A stretch of DNA of 27,609 nt from NCBI GenBank assembly GCA_937897785.1, contig CALCNB010000315.1, positions 1 to 27,609 of the forward strand. Direction: 5' to 3'. The stretch comes from an uncultured Cellvibrionales bacterium. GTDB taxonomy: Bacteria > Pseudomonadota > Gammaproteobacteria > Pseudomonadales > UBA7434. The notes below the pieces were generated by a model that ran no database searches, was not told the DNA's origin, and worked only from the letters and a program-made list of their open reading frames with translations. Shown piece by piece: positions 7,388 to 15,396 of this stretch. The translations under genes and the position numbers were made by a program. How positions within the stretch are numbered: the first letter of the stretch is position 1; every line of letters begins with the position of its first letter.

Positions 7388-8848
7388 TTACGGCAAAATA
7401 GCAGGCAATAACTTTTGTAACGCCTGTTTTTCGTTCGTGCCACTACCAGTGAGCGCAAAGCCCAATAAATTATTCGCCGCATTTCTAAACAGCGCCACAA
7501 TATTATGGTCATCGCCGCTGATCTCCCACTGCCCTTCGGCACCGTGAGGTGGCGGCGAGACAACCACCGGACAAGCAGGCGTTTTAATGGCCACCGGCAT
7601 GGCAGGATAGACCACCTCAGTTGGCGTCCCTGATAGCGTTTTAGCCAAAGCTCTGGCGCCCGCCATGAGTGGCGCAACATAATAAAGCACGTGGCCCTCA
7701 ACCTCGGCACAATCGCCTAAGGTGTATACATTTGGCGCACTGGTTGCCAATAAGCGATCGGCAACAATGCCTCGATTAACCTGAATGCCGCTGGCTTCTG
7801 CCAGCTGTATACGCGGCCTAACACCCACCGCCGAAACAACAATATCTGCCTCAGTCTGATCGCCATTGGCGAGTGTGATTCGTACCCCATCACCCTGGCT
7901 ATCAATCGATTCAGCGACTGTCCCGAAATTGAAGTGAGCGCCCGCTTTCTCTAAAGCCCTCTTGACTGCTTGTCCTGCTTGGGGAGGCAGCAAAGATGCT
8001 AAATTGTAAGCCAATGGATCAACCGCCTCTACAGCAAAACCGCCATTCAATAAATCATTAGCAAACTCAGAGCCGATTAGGCCCGCACCGATAATGAAGA
8101 CCTTCTTCGCATCGGCTTTTTTCAGCCGGGTTCTAAAGTCATCATAATCCAGTAAATCATTGATCGAGACAACCTTATCTAAGCCTGTGCCCGACATAGG
8201 CGGACTGATGACATCAGCGCCCCAGGCTAATACCAGCGACTTATAATGCACCACAATCGATGCACCCACTGAAATGGTTTGCGCTTGCGTATCAATCGCT
8301 GTGACTTCGGTAAAGGTCCAAATGCTGGCCTGTAATTGCTTGGCCATTTTACCCGCATCGGCCATTGCCAAATCGTCAGCCGTATTATCTTTGGTGAAGC
8401 CGGTCGATAACATGGGCTTCGAATATGAACAGCCGTCATCAGAGCTAATCAGTAATAGGGGTGTTGTCTTATCCAGCTTTCTAAACTCTCTGGCCAAATT
8501 ATAGCCAGCTAAGCCTGTGCCGATAATGACAACCGGGGCCCTGCCATCGCTATCGTCAACGGAGGTGCCCATATTCATTGTTGGCGCTTGGACGCTTTTT
8601 GACGTTGCTAATGGTGCGGCCTCGATAACGGGCTCACGCGCGGGGGCGGCTGTTTCGCTTTCGGCCGGTTCTGGTGCGTCATCGGCCATTTCAATCATTT
8701 CAAAATCAAGCTTTCCAACACCACAATCTGGACATAACCAATCTTCTGGTACGTCTTCCCAGCGAGTACCGGGTGCTATTCCGTCGTCTGGCCAGCCTTT
8801 TGCTTCATCATAAATCAAGCCACAAACGATACATTCCCACTTTTTCAT
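7388..8848 (-). CDS. Rubredoxin-rubredoxin reductase fusion protein
   Basis: One 486-residue chain carries an electron carrier and its reductase. Residues 1-54 are a rubredoxin, with iron ligands Cys6/Cys9 ('CIVCG') and Cys39/Cys42 ('CPDCG'). Residues 55-104 are a flexible linker rich in Ala, Pro and Glu. From 105 on comes a two-dinucleotide-fold flavoprotein: FAD motif GTGLAG (110-115), NAD(P)H motif 'IIGAGLIGSE' near 250, and the FAD-closing 'YTLGDCAEV' near 380. It should pass electrons from NAD(P)H through FAD to the bound iron, feeding alkane hydroxylase-type, oxidative-stress or other acceptors; none is encoded here. In Pseudomonas rubA and rubB are separate genes. GAGG precedes the ATG. 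It is divergent from ubiC, with hup downstream. Confidence 0.93.
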   Translation of the reverse strand: MKKWECIVCGLIYDEAKGWPDDGIAPGTRWEDVPEDWLCPDCGVGKLDFEMIEMADDAPEPAESETAAPAREPVIEAAPLATSKSVQAPTMNMGTSVDDSDGRAPVVIIGTGLAGYNLAREFRKLDKTTPLLLISSDDGCSYSKPMLSTGFTKDNTADDLAMADAGKMAKQLQASIWTFTEVTAIDTQAQTISVGASIVVHYKSLVLAWGADVISPPMSGTGLDKVVSINDLLDYDDFRTRLKKADAKKVFIIGAGLIGSEFANDLLNGGFAVEAVDPLAYNLASLLPPQAGQAVKRALEKAGAHFNFGTVAESIDSQGDGVRITLANGDQTEADIVVSAVGVRPRIQLAEASGIQVNRGIVADRLLATSAPNVYTLGDCAEVEGHVLYYVAPLMAGARALAKTLSGTPTEVVYPAMPVAIKTPACPVVVSPPPHGAEGQWEISGDDHNIVALFRNAANNLLGFALTGSGTNEKQALQKLLPAILP

Positions 8849-8979
8849 TTACCCAACCTCAAACCCATCAATCAAACATTTTTGTTGTTTCGCTAAAGCG
8901 ATGTTTACTGGCCCTTCAGCTTGCATGTTCAGAGCGAATACCGCATCCTCATCACACTGGGAAGCAAACATTAACGATC

Positions 8980-8992
8980 ACCGCAATGCGGT
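8980..8992. promoter_or_regulatory. 13-base palindrome upstream of ubiC
   Basis: ACCGCA-a-TGCGGT is a perfect inverted repeat with a one-base centre, in the 165-base spacer between the rubredoxin fusion and ubiC, ending 21 bases before the first possible ubiC start. It could be an operator or an RNA hairpin covering the start region. A second, smaller palindrome (TCGCT-aa-AGCGA) lies at 8890-8901 near the other gene. No known consensus is matched. Confidence 0.35.
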
Positions 8993-9013
8993 TAAGTCTT
9001 AACACTACCTAGT

Positions 9014-9619
9014 TTGCATACACTCGCGAATCAGCATACGGAAAACCACACATTGTACGATCAACAACCCATCGGTTACCAGCCACAAAGCCCCACATGG
9101 CACGACTTTAACACCATCAGCGGTGATATTTTATCGGCCCAAGAACAAGAGTGGTTACTCGATCAAGGCTCTCTCACGGAAAGGCTCGTCAAAAAAAGCC
9201 AAAACCAATTTTATGTTGACGTTTTACGTCAAGCATGGAATAGCCCCGATCCATCAGAAGCTGCCTTGCTAGGCCAAGACCCCTCTCACCCCTGCTTGAT
9301 TCGCGAAGTTTTGCTTTACTGCTGCCAACAACCTTGGGTCTACGCTAAAACGGTGATGCCTGAAAGCTCACTAAATAATGAACTCGCCCATTTGCGAGAT
9401 TTTGATAACCAACCACTGGGTCAATTATTATTTAATACGCCAGGACTTGTACGAAGCCCATTTGAAGTGGCCCAATATACTGCCGAGCATTTGCCTAAAG
9501 AGGTACTTAACGCAATTACCGCAGATAAAATTTGTCAGTGGGGAAGGCGATCACGGTTTGTGGTGTATGATAAACCACTGTTGGTTAACGAGATATTCCT
9601 TCCAGCATTTCAACCCTAA
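9014..9619 (+). CDS. ubiC: Chorismate--pyruvate lyase
   Basis: It splits chorismate into 4-hydroxybenzoate and pyruvate, the first committed step of ubiquinone synthesis. UbiC hallmarks are present in order: 'EWLLDQGSLTERL', 'LIREVLLYC', 'QPWVYAKTVMP', 'LGQLLF', 'WGRRSRF' and 'LLVNEIFLPA'. The Arg of 'REV', the 'RRS' pair and the Glu of the C-terminal motif are the usual product-binding positions. No ATG or GTG is available at the front: an in-frame stop sits at 8993-8995, and the first possible starts are TTG at 9014 or TTG at 9053, the latter after CGGAAA. The longer form has 201 residues against about 165 in E. coli; the shorter fits better. ubiA follows after 49 bases. Confidence 0.88.
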   Translation: MHTLANQHTENHTLYDQQPIGYQPQSPTWHDFNTISGDILSAQEQEWLLDQGSLTERLVKKSQNQFYVDVLRQAWNSPDPSEAALLGQDPSHPCLIREVLLYCCQQPWVYAKTVMPESSLNNELAHLRDFDNQPLGQLLFNTPGLVRSPFEVAQYTAEHLPKEVLNAITADKICQWGRRSRFVVYDKPLLVNEIFLPAFQP

Positions 9620-9668
9620 TGGATTGCAGCAGTTGCCAAGCCCGTGACTCTGCTATTAGACTTTTACT

Positions 9669-10550
9669 ATGCTTGCCTTGACCTCAAAAAATCTCAACCA
9701 TTATTTCGCCTTAATGCGTATCGATCGTCCAATTGGCACTTACTTAGTGATGTGGCCGGCCTTATGGTCACTCTGGTTAGCCGCAAAAGGAGTGCCAGAT
9801 ATACACTTATTACTGGTATTTATCAGTGGCGCATTTTTGATGCGTTCAGCCGGCTGCGTGATTAACGACTTTGCCGACCGACACATTGATGGCCATGTTC
9901 AGCGCACCCATCATAGACCCTTAGCAACGGCAGTTATTACCAGTAAAGAGGCATTGCAATTGTTTATCTTGCTTTGCTTATCTGCCGCAGTGTTATTACT
10001 GTTTACCAATGCATTAACCGCGAGCTACGCAGTATTGGCTTTTTTGCTAGCCACCTTATACCCCTTCACTAAACGCTTCACACAATTGCCTCAAGTGATA
10101 TTAGGCATGGCTTTCAGCTGCTCTATACCCATGGCCTTCGCTGCACAAACCAATAACGTTCCGTTAGTCGCATTAGCTCTTTACTTTGCAGTGATTAGCT
10201 GGGTCGTTGCTTACGACACGTTTTATGCCATGGTTGATCGTAAAGACGATATCAAAATTAATGTTAAATCAACGGCAATTTTGTTCGGCCGTTATGACCG
10301 AATAATAACCGCTTTATTGCAGTTAATTTTTCTAGCCTTACTGATATTAATCGGTCATCAACAAGCACTCGGTACTATTTATTTTTCGAGCTTATTAATT
10401 ATTTCAGGCTTGTTTCTATACCAACAATACTTAATAAAAGATCGAAGCCCAGCGGCGTGCTTTAAGGCGTTTTTAAATAATAATTTTGTCGGTATGGCTG
10501 TGTTTATTGGTATTGCCGCTGACCTTGCCATCATCACGCCAACTCAGTAA
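9669..10550 (+). CDS. ubiA: 4-hydroxybenzoate polyprenyltransferase
   Basis: This inner-membrane prenyltransferase attaches the polyprenyl tail to 4-hydroxybenzoate, the second step of ubiquinone synthesis, using the product of ubiC just upstream. The 293-residue chain has about eight to nine membrane helices and both Mg-diphosphate motifs: N66-D67-x-x-D70-x-x-x-D74 ('NDFADRHIDGH') and D183...D190 with D193-D194 ('DTFYAMVDRKDD'). 'RTHHRPLA' after the first motif is also typical of UbiA. The ATG at 9669 has only a weak ribosome site, which fits translation following ubiC. The next gene starts 20 bases after its stop, suggesting a three-gene unit. Confidence 0.95.
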   Translation: MLALTSKNLNHYFALMRIDRPIGTYLVMWPALWSLWLAAKGVPDIHLLLVFISGAFLMRSAGCVINDFADRHIDGHVQRTHHRPLATAVITSKEALQLFILLCLSAAVLLLFTNALTASYAVLAFLLATLYPFTKRFTQLPQVILGMAFSCSIPMAFAAQTNNVPLVALALYFAVISWVVAYDTFYAMVDRKDDIKINVKSTAILFGRYDRIITALLQLIFLALLILIGHQQALGTIYFSSLLIISGLFLYQQYLIKDRSPAACFKAFLNNNFVGMAVFIGIAADLAIITPTQ

Positions 10551-10570
10551 CCTCGGCCAAAAGTGATTTC

Positions 10571-11746
10571 ATGCACGTTGCATTTTATGACTCTATAGAA
10601 AAAATTGGCCGGTCTACTTGGCAGGATATTTGTGGTACAGATTATCCATTTTTGCGCTATGAATTTTTATTTAGCCTAGAAAACGCCGGCAATGATGCGC
10701 CGCAAGGATCCGCATGTAATGTGCAAAGCGGTTGGCAGCCACAGCACGGCATCGTGTTTGATGGCGACAGGCCGATTGCCGCTTTTCCCATGTATTTAAA
10801 ATACCACTCTTACGGTGAGTATATTTTTGACTGGGCCTGGGCTGAAGCGTATCAGCGTAATGGTTTACAGTATTATCCAAAGTTGCTCAACGCGATTCCT
10901 TATTCCCCTGTTACTGGTACTAGAATTGCCATTGACCCCGCTTACCAACAACAGCAGCCATTGATTTTTGCTGAGGTTATCGACGCCTGTATAGACAAAT
11001 GCCATAAAGAAGATATTTCTTCTTTCCATTTCTTATACCCTCAACAAGCTAGCTCTAACACATTGGCCTCACTGGCCACAGAGCAGCGTGCCAGCCATCA
11101 GTACCACTGGTTTAATCGAGATAAAAGTACAGCGCCCTATCGCGATTTCGACCATTTTCTTGCTGACTTAAAATCACGAAAAAGAAAAGACATCAAAAGA
11201 GAAAGGCGTTTAATTGAAGAGCAAAACATTCAACTTATTCGTTTAACCGGTGAAGAAATTAACACTGATATGTGGGACACCTTCTATCATTTTTATCAGT
11301 TAACCTACGCCAAACGATCTGGTCATGGCGGCTACCTGCCTAAGGCATTTTTCAAATCGCTTGGTAAAACAATGTCGGAACAATTGTTATTAGTGTTAGC
11401 TAAACGCGATGACAGATTTATTGCTGGCGCTTTAAATCTTTTTTCTAGCGATACCTTGTATGGCCGCTATTGGGGGTGCATTGAGTCAGCTGAATCATTG
11501 CACTTTGAAGCCTGTTATTATCAAGGTATTGAGTTTTGTATTGAGCGGCAGTTAGAAAAATTTGATGCAGGCGCACAAGGCGAACATAAAATTCAGCGCG
11601 GCTTTCGTCCAGTGCCTACCTGGTCAAACCATTGGATCAAAGATCCACAATTTAGTCAGGCAATTAAACGCTATATTGAGCAAGAGGCTGAACAAGTGCA
11701 GGGTAATATTGAACAAGCCGCTACTTATTTACCGTTCAAAGCTTAG
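10571..11746 (+). CDS. FemAB/GNAT-like protein, DUF482 (PF04339) family
   Basis: The 391-residue protein matches the DUF482 family of FemAB-like acyltransferase folds, often annotated as GNAT or peptidoglycan-related. Signatures are 'YPFLRYEFLFSLE', 'AAFPMYLKYHSYGEYIFDWAWA', 'YYPKLLNAIPYSPVTG' in the first half, and 'FLADLKSRKRKDIKRERR', 'FYQLTYAKRSG' and 'AGALNLF...YGRYWGC' in the second. Two GNAT-like halves are implied. No membrane segment or signal peptide is seen, so it is cytoplasmic. The substrate is unknown; I would not claim a cell-wall role. It lies 20 bases after ubiA in the same direction, so co-expression with ubiCA is likely. Its last 11 bases overlap the end of the convergent flavoprotein gene. 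Confidence 0.82.
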   Translation: MHVAFYDSIEKIGRSTWQDICGTDYPFLRYEFLFSLENAGNDAPQGSACNVQSGWQPQHGIVFDGDRPIAAFPMYLKYHSYGEYIFDWAWAEAYQRNGLQYYPKLLNAIPYSPVTGTRIAIDPAYQQQQPLIFAEVIDACIDKCHKEDISSFHFLYPQQASSNTLASLATEQRASHQYHWFNRDKSTAPYRDFDHFLADLKSRKRKDIKRERRLIEEQNIQLIRLTGEEINTDMWDTFYHFYQLTYAKRSGHGGYLPKAFFKSLGKTMSEQLLLVLAKRDDRFIAGALNLFSSDTLYGRYWGCIESAESLHFEACYYQGIEFCIERQLEKFDAGAQGEHKIQRGFRPVPTWSNHWIKDPQFSQAIKRYIEQEAEQVQGNIEQAATYLPFKA

Positions 11747-13376
11747 CTGCTGATGCACCTGCTCGGCGCCCAGAAAAAACACCATCAGCAATCGAAAGTC
11801 CACTGACATAATTATTTGACGCTATACCCACAGCAGTTCTCCCTGCTGCATATAGGCCTTCAATACCAATGCCTTCTAAGGTTTTTACTTGGCCACTGTT
11901 TTCATCAACCGCTAAGCCGCCCAAAGATAAGGCTGGCGATCCACCTGCAGCTAAGTCAATAGCATAAAACGGTGGCTTAGCAATAACGGACATATCGCTA
12001 GGTGACTTTTTAAAAGGGTCTTGTTGTTCGCCTCGAGCGCAGGCATTATATAGCTCAACTGTTGCCAATAAATTACCACTATCAATGCCTGTTAATTCGG
12101 CGAGTTGCTCAATTGTGTTGGCGCGGTAAGCCATCTTAAGCTGTTGTTTAACAACCATAGAAATTAACGATCGAGCATCTCTAGATAAAAACTCAGTACT
12201 GTTGTTGTAAAGCTCGCTGTCTATAATTAACATGCCCTGAGCTAAATTTTCGCGATACATGCGCGTTCCAATCACTGCGCCATAGGAGGCCTCATCACAA
12301 TAACGCTGGCCTGCTAAATTGACAACCATACCCCGCGGCCAAGTTTTTGGTGGATTAATAAAGCGCCAAGCTGAAGCACTGTGCATTTCTTTCATTACGC
12401 CACCCGCACTGACGCCCAGCGCAATACCAGCACCGTTGTCACCCGCCTGGCCTAGCATTCTAGCAGGTAAAAATTCTGGCAGATGTTGCCGCACCATATC
12501 GCGATTAAATATAAAGCCGCCACTGGATAAAATGACACCCTTGTTTGCTCTGATACAGCGGCTAACGGCTCTTTTTTCAAGTCGATTAATACACCCTCGA
12601 CACTTTGATGATAATTTCGGGCTGGCCATATGCGAACTGTTCGCCAGTTTGTTCGCCAAGCGATGCAATAGACCGCTTAAGGTCCATGAGTAAAGTTGTT
12701 TGATCTCAACTCCAATAACGCGACCTTGGTCATCAAGCAGTAAACGACTGACGCGACTTTGTTGATAAAATTTGGCCGCTAATCGGCGCGCTGAACGACC
12801 TAAGTTTTTAAAAAAACCTGCACCTAAACCTGTTGCCTTAGCATTTCCATCCGCAACGTGACCTCTTGGCGCCGAATAGGTCTGGGTTTTTTCTACCGTA
12901 CTGGAGAGTAATTCATTGCCTGAGTAATAAAGGCTGTATTCGGGTCGTGGATGGGTGGTTTTTATAGTAAACACATCACCGCTGTAACGAACGCCTTGCT
13001 GCTGTAACCAATCAAAATTATCAACGCTCTGTTGGCAGAACCGTTGAAGAGTTTGATCACTTACAACACTGCCCACCTCATGCTTTAAATAACGGTACAT
13101 GTTATCCGCATCATCTTTAATATTTAGCTTTTCCTGCAGGGCGGTACCGCCACCCGCGTAATACACGCTACCGCTCAGCGCAGTAGAGCCGCCGCCATTA
13201 AAGCGATCAATGATAGCGACCTTGGCGCCTTGTGAAGTGGCTTCAATAGCTGCACTCGCGCCTGCCGCGCCCAAGCCGACCACTAACACATCAAACTCAC
13301 CATGCCAGTGATGCGCCAAAGGGTCAATTACCTTGCTCTCGGCAACGCCGGTGCCTCGAAGAATTTCTTTGGTCAT
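11736..13376 (-). CDS. FAD-binding oxidoreductase, fumarate reductase/ketosteroid dehydrogenase superfamily
   Basis: The 546-residue flavoprotein has an N-terminal dinucleotide fold 'VGLGAAGASAAIEA' (33-46), 'GGGSTALSG' (61-69), the mid-chain 'APRGH' (169-173), 'SSGGF' (284-288), and a C-terminal FAD segment 'GLYAAGRTAVGIASNNYVSG' (507-526). It resembles a group of PF00890 proteins listed only as FAD-binding protein, with 3-ketosteroid and fumarate dehydrogenases as distant kin. It therefore probably oxidises or reduces a C-C bond next to a carbonyl in an unknown substrate. There is no heme domain or signal peptide. An insertion of about 45 residues (about 228-275) that I do not expect in the group is basic and holds CRGC (259-262) and Cys274. 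It overlaps the FemAB-like gene by 11 bases at the 3' ends and is divergent from the VOC gene. Confidence 0.82.
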   Translation of the reverse strand: MTKEILRGTGVAESKVIDPLAHHWHGEFDVLVVGLGAAGASAAIEATSQGAKVAIIDRFNGGGSTALSGSVYYAGGGTALQEKLNIKDDADNMYRYLKHEVGSVVSDQTLQRFCQQSVDNFDWLQQQGVRYSGDVFTIKTTHPRPEYSLYYSGNELLSSTVEKTQTYSAPRGHVADGNAKATGLGAGFFKNLGRSARRLAAKFYQQSRVSRLLLDDQGRVIGVEIKQLYSWTLSGLLHRLANKLANSSHMASPKLSSKCRGCINRLEKRAVSRCIRANKGVILSSGGFIFNRDMVRQHLPEFLPARMLGQAGDNGAGIALGVSAGGVMKEMHSASAWRFINPPKTWPRGMVVNLAGQRYCDEASYGAVIGTRMYRENLAQGMLIIDSELYNNSTEFLSRDARSLISMVVKQQLKMAYRANTIEQLAELTGIDSGNLLATVELYNACARGEQQDPFKKSPSDMSVIAKPPFYAIDLAAGGSPALSLGGLAVDENSGQVKTLEGIGIEGLYAAGRTAVGIASNNYVSGLSIADGVFSGRRAGASAAKL

Positions 13377-13565
13377 ATCGTTGTATATTCTCTTTTGGAT
13401 TTACATCATAGGCCGCATTTTACGATCACCCTGGTCTTTGATGCCATTTAATTAGCTAAATCTTTATTTATTTTTTCAATAAAATTTCGTAACTGAACGT
13501 AAAGTAATTGCGAGAACATGTTGGTCATGGCAATCTGTTGATTCATTTTTTTCTGGAGCACTATT

Positions 13566-14054
13566 GTGACAATTAATCGGCCTTTTTCAGTTCTTGGAAT
13601 ACAACAAATAGCCGTTGGTGGCTTAGATAAAAACAAGCTTCGTCATTTTTGGGTTGATATTTTAGGTCTCAGCTATCAAAGCACTTACGTCAGCGAAAAA
13701 GAAAATGTTGATGAAGATATTTGCCAAGCGGGTCATGGCCCGTTTAAAGTCGAAGTTGATTTAATGCAACCGCTCAATGCCGATAAGAAACCTAAGGTAC
13801 ATGAGCCAGCCTTAAACCATGTGGGCTTATGGGTCGATGACTTAGCGACCGCTGTCAAATGGCTCACAGAGCAAGGGGTTAGATTTACCCCTGGCGGCAT
13901 ACGCGCCGGTGCAGCGGGTTACGATGTGTGCTTTATCCACCCGAAAGGCAATGAAGAGTTTCCTATCGGCTCCGAAGGCGTCTTAGTTGAGCTAGTTCAA
14001 GCGCCCGATACTGTTATCGAGGCATTTCAAACCATCGCTGATGCGAGCCTGTAA
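13566..14054 (+). CDS. VOC (glyoxalase/bleomycin-resistance fold) protein, lactoylglutathione lyase-like
   Basis: The 162-residue protein has two βαβββ halves typical of vicinal-oxygen-chelate enzymes: 'GIQQIAVGGLDKNKLRHFWVDILGL' (11-35) and 'LNHVGLWVDDLATAVKWL' (about 83-100), ending in 'GEGVLVELVQAP'-like text. Likely metal ligands are Gln14, an Asp/Glu in 'VEVDLMQP', the His of 'LNHVG' and the Glu of 'LVELV'. Gln in the first place is also used by human glyoxalase I. It could be a methylglyoxal-detoxifying lyase or a catabolic VOC enzyme; the sequence does not decide. The start is a GTG at 13566 with GGAG 7 bases upstream. It stands divergent from the flavoprotein gene and convergent with the MFS gene, 4 bases apart. 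Confidence 0.82.
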   Translation: MTINRPFSVLGIQQIAVGGLDKNKLRHFWVDILGLSYQSTYVSEKENVDEDICQAGHGPFKVEVDLMQPLNADKKPKVHEPALNHVGLWVDDLATAVKWLTEQGVRFTPGGIRAGAAGYDVCFIHPKGNEEFPIGSEGVLVELVQAPDTVIEAFQTIADASL

Positions 14055-14058
14055 CTAA

Positions 14059-15279
14059 TCAATCAAGACGCTTGAGCTTCAAGGGTATAAGACAAATAAA
14101 CGCTAAACTAAGTACCGCAATAAATAAGTAAAAGCTATTCACGTAATTACCATAAATATCAAACAGCTTAGCGCCTATAATAGGGCCAGGCATAACCATT
14201 AGAGCAATTAGCGGCATCATTGCGCCCATCACTCGCCCATAACTTTTCATACCAAAAACAACGGCGATAATAGCGCCCCAAACGGGCAGCATGCCGCCCG
14301 TTGCGAGGCCTAAAAAAACGGCTGCAACTAACATGTAAGTAAAAGCTGGCTGACTGGCTAAAATAGCTACGCCAATACTGGCCAATACAATCGCGGCCCA
14401 TAGCCCCAATTTTAAGTTAATCCGATCAGCTGCGTAACCAAATAATAATTTACCAATTAGGCCCATGCCAGCAAGGGTTTGAATAAATATTTTGGTTTTA
14501 TCGGCTAACCCTTCTCCTGCCATATAAGCGCCAATATTCGTTAACACGCCCGTTTGGCTCATAAATAAAAATCCTAGGGTCGCACCAATAAACCAAAATG
14601 CCGGTATTGCCAAAATCTCACGAGCACTTAAATCCGGCCCATCTGCAGCCTCGCCTGCAGTTTGATTATTTATCACTTCAGCCGCTTGAGGTTCGCCCAC
14701 AAGGCCCTTTTCGGAAGGAAAATCTCTGACGGCTAAGAGCAAGTAAGGCAGTAAAATAATCAATACGGTTAAGCCGAAATAAAATAGCATGTCACGCCAG
14801 CCGATATTGGCAATGCCTAGATCAACCATGTAAGGAATTATCAAACCGCCCATTGATGTACCAACCGCAGCAATACCTAGCGCCTTGCCTCGACTGGCCG
14901 AGAACCAGCGAGAAACAACGGTCGATCCGGTTAATGGGCCTAATAAATTATTCGATAAACATATAAACAGTGCGAACAATAATGAAAACTGTAAAATGCT
15001 TTCACTTTTTGAAAGTAGGATAAGGCCAAGGCCTAAACTGACCGCGCCAATCGCCATTAAATTTTTAATCGACCACTTATCCGCCAGTATCCCAATCAAT
15101 GGCGCAACTACAAGCCCTAGTGCTGTCGCCCATGTTATGCCGTACATCACCTCTGTTCGACTCACGTCAAACTCAAGCTGAACGGGCATAACGATTAATG
15201 GAAATCCGTAAGTAAAAAAGCCGGTTACAAAGAATTGGGCAATAAACGCCCCTGCAACGATTAGCCATCCATAATACAT
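14059..15279 (-). CDS. Major facilitator superfamily transporter (monocarboxylate/oxalate-formate antiporter-like)
   Basis: The 406-residue inner-membrane carrier has 12 predicted helices in two halves, joined by a polar loop near residues 185-220. 'GWLIVAGAFIAQFF' at the start, motif A 'GILADKWSIKN' in the first half, 'SRWFSASRGKALGIAAVGTSMGG' and 'GYAADRINLK' in the second half fit the branch of monocarboxylate porters and oxalate/formate antiporter-like proteins. The substrate is probably a small organic acid, by family only. AGGG lies 9 bases before the ATG. It is the last minus-strand gene after yggT, separated by 117 bases without a clear terminator, so it may have its own promoter. It meets the VOC gene tail to tail. 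Confidence 0.85.
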   Translation of the reverse strand: MYYGWLIVAGAFIAQFFVTGFFTYGFPLIVMPVQLEFDVSRTEVMYGITWATALGLVVAPLIGILADKWSIKNLMAIGAVSLGLGLILLSKSESILQFSLLFALFICLSNNLLGPLTGSTVVSRWFSASRGKALGIAAVGTSMGGLIIPYMVDLGIANIGWRDMLFYFGLTVLIILLPYLLLAVRDFPSEKGLVGEPQAAEVINNQTAGEAADGPDLSAREILAIPAFWFIGATLGFLFMSQTGVLTNIGAYMAGEGLADKTKIFIQTLAGMGLIGKLLFGYAADRINLKLGLWAAIVLASIGVAILASQPAFTYMLVAAVFLGLATGGMLPVWGAIIAVVFGMKSYGRVMGAMMPLIALMVMPGPIIGAKLFDIYGNYVNSFYLFIAVLSLAFICLIPLKLKRLD

Positions 15280-15396
15280 AGTGTCTGCCCTAGTTGTTGT
15301 TATCGCCGTGCGGCAATCTCTGCTTTGAAGGTCAGCCTATCGTAAAAAGCTGCTGTAATGGCTAATATTTTTGCAATCTAACGCCGGCAATGGCGA

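Noticed and set aside
7357..7710. 117-codon minus-strand frame at the 3' end of the rubredoxin fusion gene, in another phase
   Set aside because: Trp/Arg-rich shadow of the reductase in a different frame; no sign of a frameshift, since the 486-residue frame is intact through its C-terminal FAD motif.
8674..9012. 112-codon plus-strand frame opposite the rubredoxin end of the fusion gene
   Set aside because: Its first part is antisense to conserved rubredoxin codons and the composition looks like a shadow; no ribosome site and no family resemblance.
12319..12693. 124-codon plus-strand frame inside the flavoprotein gene
   Set aside because: Fully antisense to a clear flavoprotein; low-complexity shadow composition.
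15298..15396. Possible terminator between yggT and the MFS gene
   Set aside because: Only 4-bp G+C stems (for example CGCC...GGCG at about 15381-15394) without a following T run.
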